Source: Bradyrhizobium sp. AZCC 2176
Lineage (GTDB): Bacteria; Pseudomonadota; Alphaproteobacteria; Rhizobiales; Xanthobacteraceae
Direction: 5' to 3'
NCBI RefSeq assembly: GCF_036924645.1
Contig: NZ_JAZHRX010000001.1
Location: forward strand, 2,418,001-2,482,000
DNA length: 64,000 nucleotides
The notes beneath the pieces were generated by a model. That model made no database searches. It saw nothing but the letters and a program-made list of their open reading frames with translations, and was not told where the DNA came from. Shown piece by piece: positions 28,133 through 36,451 of the stretch. The translations under genes were made by a program, and so were the position numbers. Position 1 is the first letter of the stretch. Each line of letters starts with the position of its first letter.

Positions 28133-29013
28133 CGCCTGGCCGCCGGGGTCCGCGATCGCGCCTTCAAGGCGCGATCCAGTTCAGGTTCGGCAAGGTTTAC
28201 ACCACCTCCCGTTTCCACCAGCCAGTGGCCTTCGCTGCCATGGGCCTGGAGTACGCGAAAATCTGTCTTGCCGCCGGCGGCACGAAACGCGTCAACCAGT
28301 TGACGCGAGAATGCGGGCGAAAAGTAGCTGTCATTGGCGGCCACCAGCCAGGTCACCTTGACCCGCGCGGCCTTGCCGAACTCGCCCGCAGCGGCAATCA
28401 GCGTGTGCGGCGCGCAGACCCGGTTGGGAAAATCATTGGCATGCCCGCCGCGCCCCGGCGCGAACGCGACGATGGCGGCGACATTCTTCGGATCTTCACC
28501 GGCCAGCGCCAGCGCGCCCCAGGCGCCGGCCGAATGGCCGATCACGACCATCCCCTCGGGGCGGATGAAGGGCTGCTTGCGCAGAAAGCCAGCCGCGAGA
28601 GCGACCGCGTCCGCCGTGGCGCGGCCGGCCCGCGCATAATCCGCCTCGTCGCAGCCGCCCTGATCCTCCACATACGCTCCGCCCGTCGCGCCATGGCCCG
28701 GCCGCTCGGGGACCAGCACGGCAAAGCCGCGCGCCACCAGCCGGGCCGCGAGCGCGCGGTATTCAGGCTGCGGCATTTGCGCCCGCCGCAACACGTTCTG
28801 GGTGGTGGCGTGCGCGATCACGGCCAGCGGAAACGGTCCCTCGCCGGGCGGCCTGAGCAGCAGCGCACGCGCCGCGGTTGCGGGATCGGGAGAAGGCACC
28901 AGCCATTGCTGCAGCCGGTGAGGCTCGCCTTCCGCGCCTTGCGCGCCAAGGCCGGGCTGCGCGGATGCAGCCTTCAGACCGAACGCGGCAACAAGAGCCA
29001 GCGCAAAAAGCAC
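28129..29013 (-). CDS. Secreted alpha/beta hydrolase
   Basis: 294 residues with a signal-like start (LFALALVAAFGLKAASAQ); the GTG start at 29013 gives an unusually short n-region, so the true start may be upstream. The hydrolase fold has the nucleophile elbow GHSAGAWG (Ser near 167), an Asp in VAANDSYF and a His in GSEGHWL. Also notable is the PERPGHGATGG loop. This is a dienelactone-hydrolase-like or esterase-like periplasmic enzyme; substrate unknown. First gene of the operon with DUF2269, SDR-DoxX and DCC genes. Confidence 0.82.
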   Translation of the reverse strand: MLFALALVAAFGLKAASAQPGLGAQGAEGEPHRLQQWLVPSPDPATAARALLLRPPGEGPFPLAVIAHATTQNVLRRAQMPQPEYRALAARLVARGFAVLVPERPGHGATGGAYVEDQGGCDEADYARAGRATADAVALAAGFLRKQPFIRPEGMVVIGHSAGAWGALALAGEDPKNVAAIVAFAPGRGGHANDFPNRVCAPHTLIAAAGEFGKAARVKVTWLVAANDSYFSPAFSRQLVDAFRAAGGKTDFRVLQAHGSEGHWLVETGGGVNLAEPELDRALKARSRTPAARR

Positions 29014-29062
29014 GGTTTGGCGAACGCATGAACTGGCCTGACACAGCCGAAGGAGGGTCCAT

Positions 29063-29269
29063 TTGCGAAGTCACCAACAGAATACCGCCGGCGAATCAAA
29101 TCCAGCGCATTTTTTTCGTGAACGTAATTCGTGGAGGGTTTGCCTGGACGATTCTGACAACGATTTCGCCGCCATGGCATCGGCAAATACCGTTAAGACA
29201 GCACCGCTGTCCTCTTTCGGTACAGGCGAACATAAAACTGATGCAGAAAATCCACAGGTTAACCGATAA
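29063..29269 (+). CDS. Possible small hydrophilic protein with TTG start
   Basis: 68 codons. The reason to list it is a near-perfect Shine-Dalgarno sequence (AGGAGGG at 29051-29057) six bases before a TTG. The product is polar and has no family I recognise. Third-position GC is lower than in neighbouring genes, which argues against it or for foreign origin. The frame ends inside the CtrA-like site before the GNAT gene. The 304-bp gap 29014-29317 holds nothing else convincing. Confidence 0.22.
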   Translation: MRSHQQNTAGESNPAHFFRERNSWRVCLDDSDNDFAAMASANTVKTAPLSSFGTGEHKTDAENPQVNR

Positions 29270-29274
29270 TTAAC
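29259..29274. promoter_or_regulatory. CtrA-type binding site
   Basis: TTAA-N7-TTAAC at 29259-29274 matches the full alphaproteobacterial CtrA consensus. It is 43 bases before the GNAT start. AAATCCACA directly upstream (29248-29256) is a two-mismatch relative of the DnaA box. Confidence 0.5.
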
Positions 29275-29317
29275 GATGGACCTTGAAGCCGGCCCGCCGA
29301 CTTGCTTTGATTAGCTC

Positions 29318-29827
29318 ATGAGCACAACCCTGATCGAGGTCCGACCGGCCAAAGCTGCAGACGCAGCCGCGGTGGCGTCTACCCATGATGAAGCCTGGCG
29401 CTCCGCCTATCAGGGCATCATTCCCGGCGCCGAGCTCGAAAAGCTCATCAACCGTCGCGGCCCGCAATGGTGGGACAGCGCGATCCGCAAAGGCAGCCGC
29501 GTCAGCGTGCTGGTGTTCGGCGACAAGGTCGCCGGCTACGCCAATTACGGCCGTAACCGCGCCCGCAGCCTGCATTTCGAAGGCGAGATCTACGAGCTCT
29601 ATCTGCGGCCGGAATTCCAGGGCCTCGGCTTTGGCCGCCGCCTCTTCACCGCCGCGCGGCGTGACCTGATGCAGAGCGGGCTGAAGAGCATGGTGATCTG
29701 GGCGCTGTCCGACAACGATCCGGCGACGGAATTCTACCGCGCGCTCGGCGGTCGGATGGTGGCGCGCTCCTCGGAGAAGTTCGGGCCCAAGTCGCTCGAC
29801 AAGGTCGCTTTCGCCTGGACCAACTGA
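29318..29827 (+). CDS. GNAT family N-acetyltransferase
   Basis: 169 residues. Beginning IEVRPAKAADAAAVASTHDEAWRSAYQGIIP, with the acetyl-CoA pyrophosphate-binding loop RPEFQGLGFGRRLF near residue 93 and the C-terminal ALSDNDPATEFYRALGG motif. It transfers an acetyl group from acetyl-CoA to an amine; the acceptor is unknown. A CtrA-type site upstream suggests cell-cycle control, which would be unusual for a generic GNAT. Monocistronic. Confidence 0.9.
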   Translation: MSTTLIEVRPAKAADAAAVASTHDEAWRSAYQGIIPGAELEKLINRRGPQWWDSAIRKGSRVSVLVFGDKVAGYANYGRNRARSLHFEGEIYELYLRPEFQGLGFGRRLFTAARRDLMQSGLKSMVIWALSDNDPATEFYRALGGRMVARSSEKFGPKSLDKVAFAWTN

Positions 29828-30015
29828 GTCTGGTGTTCTTTGGATTTGAGCATGGTCTCCGCGCCAACGCTCGCGTTTGTCGCGACGAAAAAAGGCGTTC
29901 CGACTTTTCCCGATCAGGCTGTATTTGAGGCTTCCCCCTGCTGCACTGCGGGGCTAAACCGGCGCCAACACGCGCCCGGTCCGGGCGCCTCCCTCAACGC
30001 CAAGCGGAGCCCTTT

Positions 30016-30546
30016 ATGCGCATTGACGCCATTCCGATCGGAGTAAATCCGCCACACGACGTCAACGTCATCATCGAGGTGCCCGTTGGTGGCGAGCCGA
30101 TCAAGTATGAAATGGACAAGGAAGCCGGCACGCTGGTGGTCGACCGCTTCCTCTATACGGCGATGCGCTATCCCGGCAATTACGGCTTCATTCCGCACAC
30201 GCTGTCGGGCGACGGCGACCCCTGCGACGTCCTGGTCGCCAATACCCGCGCGATCGTGCCGGGCGCCGTGATGAGCGTACGACCGGTCGGCGTGTTGCTG
30301 ATGGAGGACGAAGCCGGCGGCGACGAGAAGATCATCGCGGTGCCGTCCTCGAAGCTGACCCAGCGTTACGACAAGATCAAGACTTACAGCGACCTTCCCG
30401 ACATCACGCTGCAGCAGATCCAGCACTTCTTCGAGCACTACAAGGATCTCGAGAAGGGCAAATGGGTGAAGGTGCTGCGCTGGTGCGGCGCCGAGGACGC
30501 CCACCGGCTGATCCTGGAAGGCATCGAGCGCGCGAAGAAGAAGTGA
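30016..30546 (+). CDS. ppa: Inorganic pyrophosphatase (family I)
   Basis: 176 residues, typical of bacterial family I enzymes. It hydrolyses pyrophosphate to two phosphates and so drives biosynthetic reactions. The signature DGDPCDVLV (about 66-74) holds the metal-binding aspartates; other conserved parts are [21 protein letters not shown] and KKYSD-like [10 protein letters not shown]. Cytoplasmic, Mg-dependent hexamer by family. Followed by a hairpin that separates it from folD on the opposite strand. Confidence 0.97.
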   Translation: MRIDAIPIGVNPPHDVNVIIEVPVGGEPIKYEMDKEAGTLVVDRFLYTAMRYPGNYGFIPHTLSGDGDPCDVLVANTRAIVPGAVMSVRPVGVLLMEDEAGGDEKIIAVPSSKLTQRYDKIKTYSDLPDITLQQIQHFFEHYKDLEKGKWVKVLRWCGAEDAHRLILEGIERAKKK

Positions 30547-30586
30547 TTGTGCCATGTCCCGGACGCGGCCGAGTGACGACGAAGCC

Positions 30587-30617
30587 GTCATTCCGGGGCG
30601 ATGCGCCCCCGGAACGA
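30587..30617. terminator. Hairpin between convergent ppa and folD
   Basis: Stem TTCCGGGG/CCCCGGAA with GTC/GAC outside. No T-run, so it may be either a weak terminator or a short dispersed palindrome. Confidence 0.45.
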
Positions 30618-30623
30618 CAATCG

Positions 30624-31508
30624 TCACACGCCCGGCTTCGGCAGCCCGTGAATCGCACACGCCGCGCGCAGCGTGTTCACCAGGAGGCACGCCACCGTCA
30701 TCTGCCCGACGCCGCCCGGTACCGGCGTGATGGCACCGGCGACCTCGGCGACCTCCTTGAAGGCGACGTCGCCGACCAGCTTGGTCTTTCCGTCGGGTAA
30801 CGGCGTGCGACTGATGCCGACGTCAATTACGGTGGCACCCGGCTTGACCCAGTCGGCGCGCACCATTTCGGGTCGGCCCACGGCGGCATAGACCAGATCG
30901 GCGCGGGCGCAGAGTTGCGGCAGATCCTTTGAGCGCGAATGCGCAATCGTCACTGTCGCATTTTCGTTGAGCAGCAATTGCACCAGCGGACGGCCGACCA
31001 GGTTGGAGCGGCCGATCACGATGGCATTCATGCCTTCCAGCGAGGCATGCACGCTCTTGGTCAGGATGATGCAGCCGAGCGGCGTGCATGGCGACAGCGC
31101 GGCAAAGCCGCCGGCCAGCCGGCCGGCATTGTTGGGGTGCAAGCCGTCGACATCCTTGGCCGGCTCGATCGCGTTGATGATGGATTCGGTGTGGATCGAT
31201 TTCGGCAGCGGCAATTGCACGAGAATGCCATGCACGGCCGGATCGCCGTTGAGCCTTGCGATCAGCGCCAGCAGATCGGCCTGCGCCACATCAGCGGGCA
31301 GTTTGTATTCGAACGATGCCATGCCGGCGGCGTGGGTCTGCGTGTGCTTGCTGCGGACATAGACTTCGCTGGCGGGGTCGTTGCCGACCAGCACCACGGC
31401 AAGGCCCGGCGTGAGCTGATAGTCACGTTTGACCCGGGTGACCTCGTCGGCGACGCGGGCGCGAAGCTCGGATGCGATGACTTTTCCATCGATGATGCGG
31501 GCCGTCAT
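30624..31508 (-). CDS. folD: Bifunctional methylenetetrahydrofolate dehydrogenase/methenyltetrahydrofolate cyclohydrolase
   Basis: 294 residues. It interconverts 5,10-methylene-, 5,10-methenyl- and 10-formyl-tetrahydrofolate using NADP. The catalytic Lys lies in [14 protein letters not shown] (about 51-64). [26 protein letters not shown] and the NADP-binding [15 protein letters not shown] are family hallmarks, as is [16 protein letters not shown] at the end. The gene begins 1 base after the DUF167 stop, in an operon with yggT. Confidence 0.97.
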   Translation of the reverse strand: MTARIIDGKVIASELRARVADEVTRVKRDYQLTPGLAVVLVGNDPASEVYVRSKHTQTHAAGMASFEYKLPADVAQADLLALIARLNGDPAVHGILVQLPLPKSIHTESIINAIEPAKDVDGLHPNNAGRLAGGFAALSPCTPLGCIILTKSVHASLEGMNAIVIGRSNLVGRPLVQLLLNENATVTIAHSRSKDLPQLCARADLVYAAVGRPEMVRADWVKPGATVIDVGISRTPLPDGKTKLVGDVAFKEVAEVAGAITPVPGGVGQMTVACLLVNTLRAACAIHGLPKPGV

Positions 31509-31509
31509 C

Positions 31510-31845
31510 TCAATCCTTCGTCTTTTCTGCCTTTGCGGCTACCGCCTTCCGAAGCGTTTCGCCGAGAACCTTGGGGTCGCCGTCGACCGCGACCTGCTTG
31601 AGGCGCGAGGTCATGCCGGAAAGAATCTTCACCCGCGCCTTCGGCACGCCAAGCACTTTCGCCAGCAGTTCCGTGACCGCGCGGTTGGCTTCGCCGCCAT
31701 CGGCAATGGCGCGGACGCGAACCTTCACGACCGATCGGCCGTTGGCGAGCGTCTCGATCCCATCGACATCGTCGCGGCCGCCGCGCGGCGTCACCCGCAG
31801 CGCAACACTGATGCCCTCGGTGGAATAGCGCCAAGGATCATCCAT
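31510..31845 (-). CDS. DUF167/YggU (UPF0235) family protein
   Basis: 111 residues from the ATG at 31845; a GTG eight codons earlier is possible. Conserved features are [36 protein letters not shown] and [18 protein letters not shown]. The family is small, cytoplasmic and of unknown function, though the fold is known. It lies between yggT and folD in a tight operon, and the yggT-yggU pairing recurs in many proteobacteria. Confidence 0.9.
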   Translation of the reverse strand: MDDPWRYSTEGISVALRVTPRGGRDDVDGIETLANGRSVVKVRVRAIADGGEANRAVTELLAKVLGVPKARVKILSGMTSRLKQVAVDGDPKVLGETLRKAVAAKAEKTKD

Positions 31846-31878
31846 CAAGCATCCATCAGCGATCTGCACTCCTCGCCA

Positions 31879-32169
31879 TCAGATGACGTTCGGATAGATG
31901 TAGTAGGCAATCACCCGCTGAATGAACAGGATGATCAGAATCAGGATGATCGGCGAGATATCGAGGCCGCCCAGGTTGGGCATGAACTTGCGGATCGGCG
32001 CCAGCGCCGGCTCGGTGATCCGATAGAGGAACTCGGCCACCGCCGCGACGAACTGGTTGCGCGTGTTCACGACATTGAAGGCGATCAGCCAGGACAGGAT
32101 GGCGGAGGCGATCAGAAGCCAGACATAGAGGTCAAGGACGATGATGACGATGTCGAGGATGGCACGCAT
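31879..32169 (-). CDS. YggT family membrane protein
   Basis: 96 residues from the ATG at 32169; a TTG at 32226 would add 19 residues. Two membrane segments (AILDIVIIVLDLYVWLLIASAILSWL and ISPIILILIILFIQRVI) surround the conserved RITEPALAPIRKFMPNLGGLDISP loop. Relatives are linked to osmotic tolerance, cell division site or chloroplast nucleoid anchoring. First gene of the yggT-DUF167-folD operon. Confidence 0.9.
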   Translation of the reverse strand: MRAILDIVIIVLDLYVWLLIASAILSWLIAFNVVNTRNQFVAAVAEFLYRITEPALAPIRKFMPNLGGLDISPIILILIILFIQRVIAYYIYPNVI

Positions 32170-32352
32170 GTGGAGGGGGCTCGTGAGGAGGGATACCCAG
32201 CTAGATATCGGTTCAGCCCCCCGCAAACAAGGGAAGTTCCCGGCAAAATGACGCCAAAATCGGTGCTTTCACCGTTCTTGACTTGGCCTTGGGCCGGACT
32301 GTAAATGGCGCCGATTGTCGGTCGCTTCGAGTCCTATCGAGGCGGTCGCGAC

Positions 32353-32428
<76 letters not shown>

Positions 32429-32429
32429 C

Positions 32430-32483
32430 GCTTCGCCCTTCGGGCTACGCGTGGCGCAGCCACGCAAGTCCGAAGGGCGAAGC
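32430..32483. repeat. Long hairpin behind tRNA-Ala
   Basis: Perfect 14-bp arms (GCTTCGCCCTTCGG and complement) enclose a second perfect hairpin GCGTGGC-GCA-GCCACGC. It starts one base after the tRNA CCA end. It may serve as terminator or 3' processing signal. Confidence 0.7.
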
Positions 32484-32539
32484 GTGCCCGGCATAGCCCG
32501 AAGGGCGACGACGGGCTGGACCCGCAAGCCCCCGCCCCC

Positions 32540-33352
32540 TCACCTCCCCGTAAACTTCGGCGCCCTCTTCTCCACAAAACTCGCCACGCCCTCCCTGAAA
32601 TCACTTCCCTTCAGCGCGATCTGCATTTCGCGGTTGGCGTCGATGGTGGCTTCCGCCAGCGTCTGGAACGGGACATCGTAGAGCTGGCGCTTGATCACCG
32701 AAATCGCGCTTGGCGAGACGAAATCGGCCAGATCGCGCGCATAGGCATAGGTCTGCTCGCGCAACAGGTCCGGCGGATAGAGGCGGTTGACCAGCCCGAT
32801 CCGCAGCGCCTCCTCGCTTGAGACCCGCCGCGCGGACATCAGCAAATCGAGCGCATTGGCGTGGCCCACGATCCGCGGCAGCATCCAGCTAATGCCGTGC
32901 TCGGCGATCAGCCCGCGCCGTGCAAACGAGGTGGTGAAGACGGTATTGTCGGCGGCAAAGCGCAGGTCGCAATACAGCGCATGAACGAGGCCGATGCCGG
33001 CCGTCGCGCCGTTCAGCATGCCGATCACGGGTTTCGGGATCGCCGGATAATAGGCATAGCGCGTCTGCCAGTCCGCGCGGCGGTTCATGTCGAACGACGG
33101 CGTGTTCTCGCCGCGCCTGATCTCGTTGGGATCGATGCCCTGCAAGGCTTCCATATCGGCGCCGGCGCAGAAGGCGCGACCGGCGCCGGTGAGCACGATG
33201 ACGCGGACATTGTCATCAGCGGCTGCCGCCTCCATCGCGTGGCGGACATCGCGCTCCATGGTCGCGGTCCACGCATTCATCCGATCGGGACGGTTGAGCG
33301 TGATAGTCGCGATCTTGTCGCTCACATCGTAGAGAATATGCTGATAGGTCAT
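32540..33352 (-). CDS. Enoyl-CoA hydratase/isomerase family protein
   Basis: 270 residues from the ATG at 33352, which has GGGAGG upstream and overlaps the stop of a small upstream frame. Crotonase features: oxyanion-hole GAGRAFCAGADM (about 62-73) and NGATAGIGL (about 115), and the catalytic region RRGLIAEHGISWMLPRIVG near 145 with one of the usual two glutamates. It hydrates or isomerises acyl-CoA intermediates in beta-oxidation or side-chain degradation. Substrate is not evident. Confidence 0.9.
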   Translation of the reverse strand: MTYQHILYDVSDKIATITLNRPDRMNAWTATMERDVRHAMEAAAADDNVRVIVLTGAGRAFCAGADMEALQGIDPNEIRRGENTPSFDMNRRADWQTRYAYYPAIPKPVIGMLNGATAGIGLVHALYCDLRFAADNTVFTTSFARRGLIAEHGISWMLPRIVGHANALDLLMSARRVSSEEALRIGLVNRLYPPDLLREQTYAYARDLADFVSPSAISVIKRQLYDVPFQTLAEATIDANREMQIALKGSDFREGVASFVEKRAPKFTGR

Positions 33353-33489
33353 CGCGACCTCCCTGTTGTTCTTGTCATTGGCGTTTCGCGCGAGCCTTTC
33401 GGGCGCGCCAAATGATCCTCTGTTTCCGCCCGCTCCTTGAGCCACCCCGTCCAACGCCGGAGGAGCCGCGCGAACTCGTCGCCGGTCAT
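33349..33489 (-). CDS. Small 46-residue protein coupled to the enoyl-CoA hydratase
   Basis: Starts at ATG 33489 behind a GGAGG ribosome binding site (four-base spacer) and stops at TGA overlapping the hydratase ATG (ATGA). The product starts MTGDEFARLLRRWTGWLKER, an amphipathic basic helix, then a polar tail. It may be a leader that couples translation, or the shortened remnant of a helix-turn-helix regulator, whose N-termini often look like this. No homologue is known to me. Confidence 0.5.
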   Translation of the reverse strand: MTGDEFARLLRRWTGWLKERAETEDHLARPKGSRETPMTRTTGRSR

Positions 33490-33595
33490 GTCGCCTCCAT
33501 GTGCCTGCTGCTATCCGCAGGCTTCAGGTAGCGACACTATCACATCCAGGAATTCTGAAGGACGTTCGGACACGCGGGAAAATTCCGCGTGGCGG

Positions 33596-34396
33596 CTATT
33601 CGGCGGCGTCGAGCATGACCGCGTGCGGTACGCGTGCGATCCAGCTCGCCATGAAATTCTTCAACCACGCCCGTTCGATCACATCGTGCACCGCGCGGGC
33701 GTCGAAGTGAAGGTGCCGCGGCTGCGCGCCCGGCGAACCCATGCGGACGCACCCGCGCGTGGTCCAGCGATGCATCATGGCGTAGGTCACATCAGGGTGA
33801 AACTGGAAGCCGAATGCATGGCCGTGCTGATACGCCTGCACCGGAAAGTCATCGCCTTCAGCGAGCAGTTTTGCGCCGCGAGGCAATTGGAATCCTTCGC
33901 CGTGCCAATGGTAGACACGCTCGGGCCAATCCGGGCAGAGCGCGTGTCCGGCCGCCGTTGGACGGATCGGATAGTAGCCGACCTCGACCCGGCCTTCATG
34001 ATGCGGCGCGACTTGCGCACCCAATTGTTTGGCGAGCATCTGCGCGCCCAGGCAGATGCCGAGAAACGGCCGCTGCTCGCGCAAGGGGATTTCGATCCAG
34101 TCGATCTCGCGGCGGACGTAATCATCGGAGTCGTTGGCACTCATCGGGCCGCCGAAGATGACCGCGCCGGCATGCTGGGCCAGCGTGTCCGGAAGCGGAT
34201 CGCCGAACCGCGGTCGCCGGATGTCGAGGGGGTAGCCAAGCGCCCGCAGCGCATTGCCGACCCGCCCCGGCGTCGACGTCTCCTGGTGCAGAATGATCAG
34301 GACTGGCGGCAGCGGCGCCGGGTCAGTCGCACCCAACGTGCATGGGCCCGGAAAGGGCAGCACGTTTTCGTGATTACTGTTCGACCGGAACGACAT
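33596..34396 (-). CDS. Class I glutamine amidotransferase-like protein
   Basis: 266 residues. Catalytic-cysteine elbow GICLGAQMLAKQLG near residue 118, oxyanion GGPMSAND near 88, and the histidine in FGFQFHPDVTYAMM near 197. The triad's third residue is Asp (HPD) where GuaA-type enzymes have Glu (HPE). It stands alone without a synthetase partner, so it may act on free gamma-glutamyl compounds or be a hydrolase. The first 30 residues are poorly ordered. Confidence 0.82.
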   Translation of the reverse strand: MSFRSNSNHENVLPFPGPCTLGATDPAPLPPVLIILHQETSTPGRVGNALRALGYPLDIRRPRFGDPLPDTLAQHAGAVIFGGPMSANDSDDYVRREIDWIEIPLREQRPFLGICLGAQMLAKQLGAQVAPHHEGRVEVGYYPIRPTAAGHALCPDWPERVYHWHGEGFQLPRGAKLLAEGDDFPVQAYQHGHAFGFQFHPDVTYAMMHRWTTRGCVRMGSPGAQPRHLHFDARAVHDVIERAWLKNFMASWIARVPHAVMLDAAE

Positions 34397-34561
34397 CAGC
34401 GTTGCCTGGGCACCTCACACCGAAACCATACCTAAGTGACTCTTAATTTCGCGTGAGTTCACGCACGCATCCAAAAATGGAAGCAAATCGTGGGCCAGAT
34501 GCGGCCTTCGCCGCCATTCCCGGCACGCGCACGCTTTCGTCCGCAAAAACCCGGGGCTTTC

Positions 34562-35341
34562 TCAGCGCTGGCGAAGCTGGAAGCGGCCAACCGCGCCGAG
34601 GATGAAGGAGCGCGGAAACAGGCGGAGCAGGAACGGCACGATCTTGATGCCCAGTCCAGGCAACACTGCCCGTTTGTTCGCCATCAGTCCGCTGTAGGCC
34701 TGCTGGGCGACATCGGCCGACGAGACGTTGAGGATCGCCGAATCATAACCGGGTCTAAATCCGGCGCGTGCCTGAAACTCCGACGGCACGGGACCGGGAC
34801 ACAGCACCGTCACGCGCACGCCATGTGGCGCCAATTCCGCGCGCATGGCCTCAGTAAACGACAGCACATAGGCCTTGGATGCGTAATAGACCGCCATCCC
34901 CGGCCCCGGCAGAAAGCCCGCGATCGAGCCGACATTGAGCAGGCCGCCGCGGTTGCGGATCAGGTGATCGGAAAACCGCAGCGACAGGTCGGTCAGCGCG
35001 CGGATATTGACGGCGATGATCTCGAGCTGATTGGACCGGTCGCGCTGGATCGCCCTGCCGAACACGCCGAATCCAGCGTTGTTGACGATGTATTCAACCT
35101 CTACGCCGGAGGCGGTCAAGGCCTCGGCAATCCTGTCGCCGCAGTCGGGTTGCGCCAGGTCGCAGGGAATGACGATCGGCGCCGCGCCGCCGCCGGTCTT
35201 GATTTCACTGGCCAGCGCTTCCAAGCGATCCGCACGCCGCGCCACTAGCGCCACGCGATGACCTTTCGATGCAAAAACGCGGGCCAGTTCGGTGCCTATT
35301 CCCGCCGATGCACCGGTAATCAGCGTCACACGCTCGGTCAC
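34562..35341 (-). CDS. Short-chain dehydrogenase/reductase
   Basis: 259 residues from a GTG start. Classical SDR: TGASAGIG (about 9-16), NNAGFG (about 88), Ser in NVGSIAGF and catalytic YYASK (about 150-154). The C-terminal part (PGLGIKIVPFLLRLFPRSFI) resembles the membrane-associated acyl/ketosteroid reductase subgroup annotated as DltE-like. NADP-dependent reduction of an unknown ketone or aldehyde. Single gene. Confidence 0.9.
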   Translation of the reverse strand: MTERVTLITGASAGIGTELARVFASKGHRVALVARRADRLEALASEIKTGGGAAPIVIPCDLAQPDCGDRIAEALTASGVEVEYIVNNAGFGVFGRAIQRDRSNQLEIIAVNIRALTDLSLRFSDHLIRNRGGLLNVGSIAGFLPGPGMAVYYASKAYVLSFTEAMRAELAPHGVRVTVLCPGPVPSEFQARAGFRPGYDSAILNVSSADVAQQAYSGLMANKRAVLPGLGIKIVPFLLRLFPRSFILGAVGRFQLRQR

Positions 35342-35423
35342 GATCGAATGCTCTTAAATTAATTGCAGATATGCCGCCAGCCGCGGAACGAGAGCATAGG
35401 CGCATGGTATGACGCAAGCCACG

Positions 35424-35444
35424 TGCATGGCATATACCCATGCA
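35424..35444. promoter_or_regulatory. Palindromic operator-like site
   Basis: TGCATGG-N7-CCATGCA, perfect 7-bp arms, in the gap between the SDR start (83 bp away) and the TerB-family gene end. A repressor site for the SDR gene is plausible. Confidence 0.35.
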
Positions 35445-35577
35445 ACGCTGCCCTTCCCAGCAATTGAAGTTCAATATTTTCAGGCCTATCGCGCTGGTTC
35501 GTGGCTGATTGCACGGCACATTAAAGTTTCGTCATCTGAGGTGAGACGCAATCTGTGGGTGTAGCGGCGCGCCGCCG

Positions 35578-36087
35578 TCACGGCGCCGCGTCGGCCGTTT
35601 TTGGAGGGCCGCCGGCCGGGGCCGATTGCCGCTGCTCCGCCACCTTGTGCTTGAGCTCGATCCGGTCGCGCGAGGAAATGCCGAGCAGATCAGCTGCGCG
35701 CCAGAGGACGTTATCCTCGAACTCGCTGACCTGGCCGTCGGCGTATACCAGCTCCCACATCATCTCGATGATGCGAAGCCTGCCCTCCTCGTTCACCGAG
35801 CGCATGATGACGCTGGTGAAATGATAGAGATCGACCGCCTCACCCTCGGCTCGCGTTGCCGACGCAATCAAGTGATCGGCCGTCCCGGGATCGAGCTTGA
35901 AGCGGCTCTCGATCAAGCTGTGCAGTTTGCGCTTCTCGGCCGGGCTCGGCTCGCCATCGAGCGAGACGACGTGAACCAGTAGCGCAGTCGCCGCCAGAAG
36001 ATAGCCGGTATCGTCGAACGCGAGATCATCAGGACCCGCGCTGGGCGTAACGATGTCGGCAATGAATTGGCGCAGTCCGTCGAGCAT
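35578..36087 (-). CDS. TerB family (tellurite resistance/DjlA-like) protein
   Basis: 169 residues from the ATG at 36087. All-helical TerB fold with acidic metal-binding segments: VSLDGEPSPAEKRKLHSLIESRF (about 40-62) and the second VYADGQVSEFEDNVLWRAADLLG (about 115-137). The two D-G-x-x-S-x-x-E motifs are characteristic. TerB proteins bind metal ions and are linked to stress responses; no ter operon is present. Cytoplasmic; the partner is unknown. Confidence 0.87.
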   Translation of the reverse strand: MLDGLRQFIADIVTPSAGPDDLAFDDTGYLLAATALLVHVVSLDGEPSPAEKRKLHSLIESRFKLDPGTADHLIASATRAEGEAVDLYHFTSVIMRSVNEEGRLRIIEMMWELVYADGQVSEFEDNVLWRAADLLGISSRDRIELKHKVAEQRQSAPAGGPPKTADAAP

Positions 36088-36090
36088 CAA

Positions 36091-36451
36091 TCTACCTATA
36101 AAAGTCGGGGAAGCTGTTGAACGAATATGGGTTTAAAATTTGACCTCCGCAATCCGCGCAATGAATGTCCGGCAACGTCGGTAGATTAAATCGACGTCAC
36201 GTTGAACGTGACGGAAACATCTGCGTCGACGCTCAAGCACCCGCAATCGTCACAGCAGATTGCGAACCGTCCTTGCTGCTTGAGTCGGCTCCCGTGGGCC
36301 TGGGTTCAAGGCCAGCAATCGAACTACTCGGAAGACCAGCCGGCTGGACCGCGCGATTCGCCGCAGGCAGTCAGTGGCCAATTGCAAATCATTCGCATTT
36401 GCAATAAAAGCAAACTTCTTGTTTCAGCAAGCGATTTTCGGGGAAACGTTC
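36091..36451. other. 361-bp intergenic control region
   Basis: Between the divergent TerB and cupredoxin genes. It holds a hairpin CGTCACG-TTGAA-CGTGACG at 36195-36213 and the Fur-like palindrome at 36381. No further gene is supported. Confidence 0.5.
36381..36405. promoter_or_regulatory. Fur-family-like operator
   Basis: ATTGCAAAT-N7-ATTTGCAAT: perfect 9-bp arms with an AT-rich centre (CATTCGC), very close in shape to Fur-type boxes. It ends 46 bases before the cupredoxin start, a normal position for repression. Confidence 0.55.
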
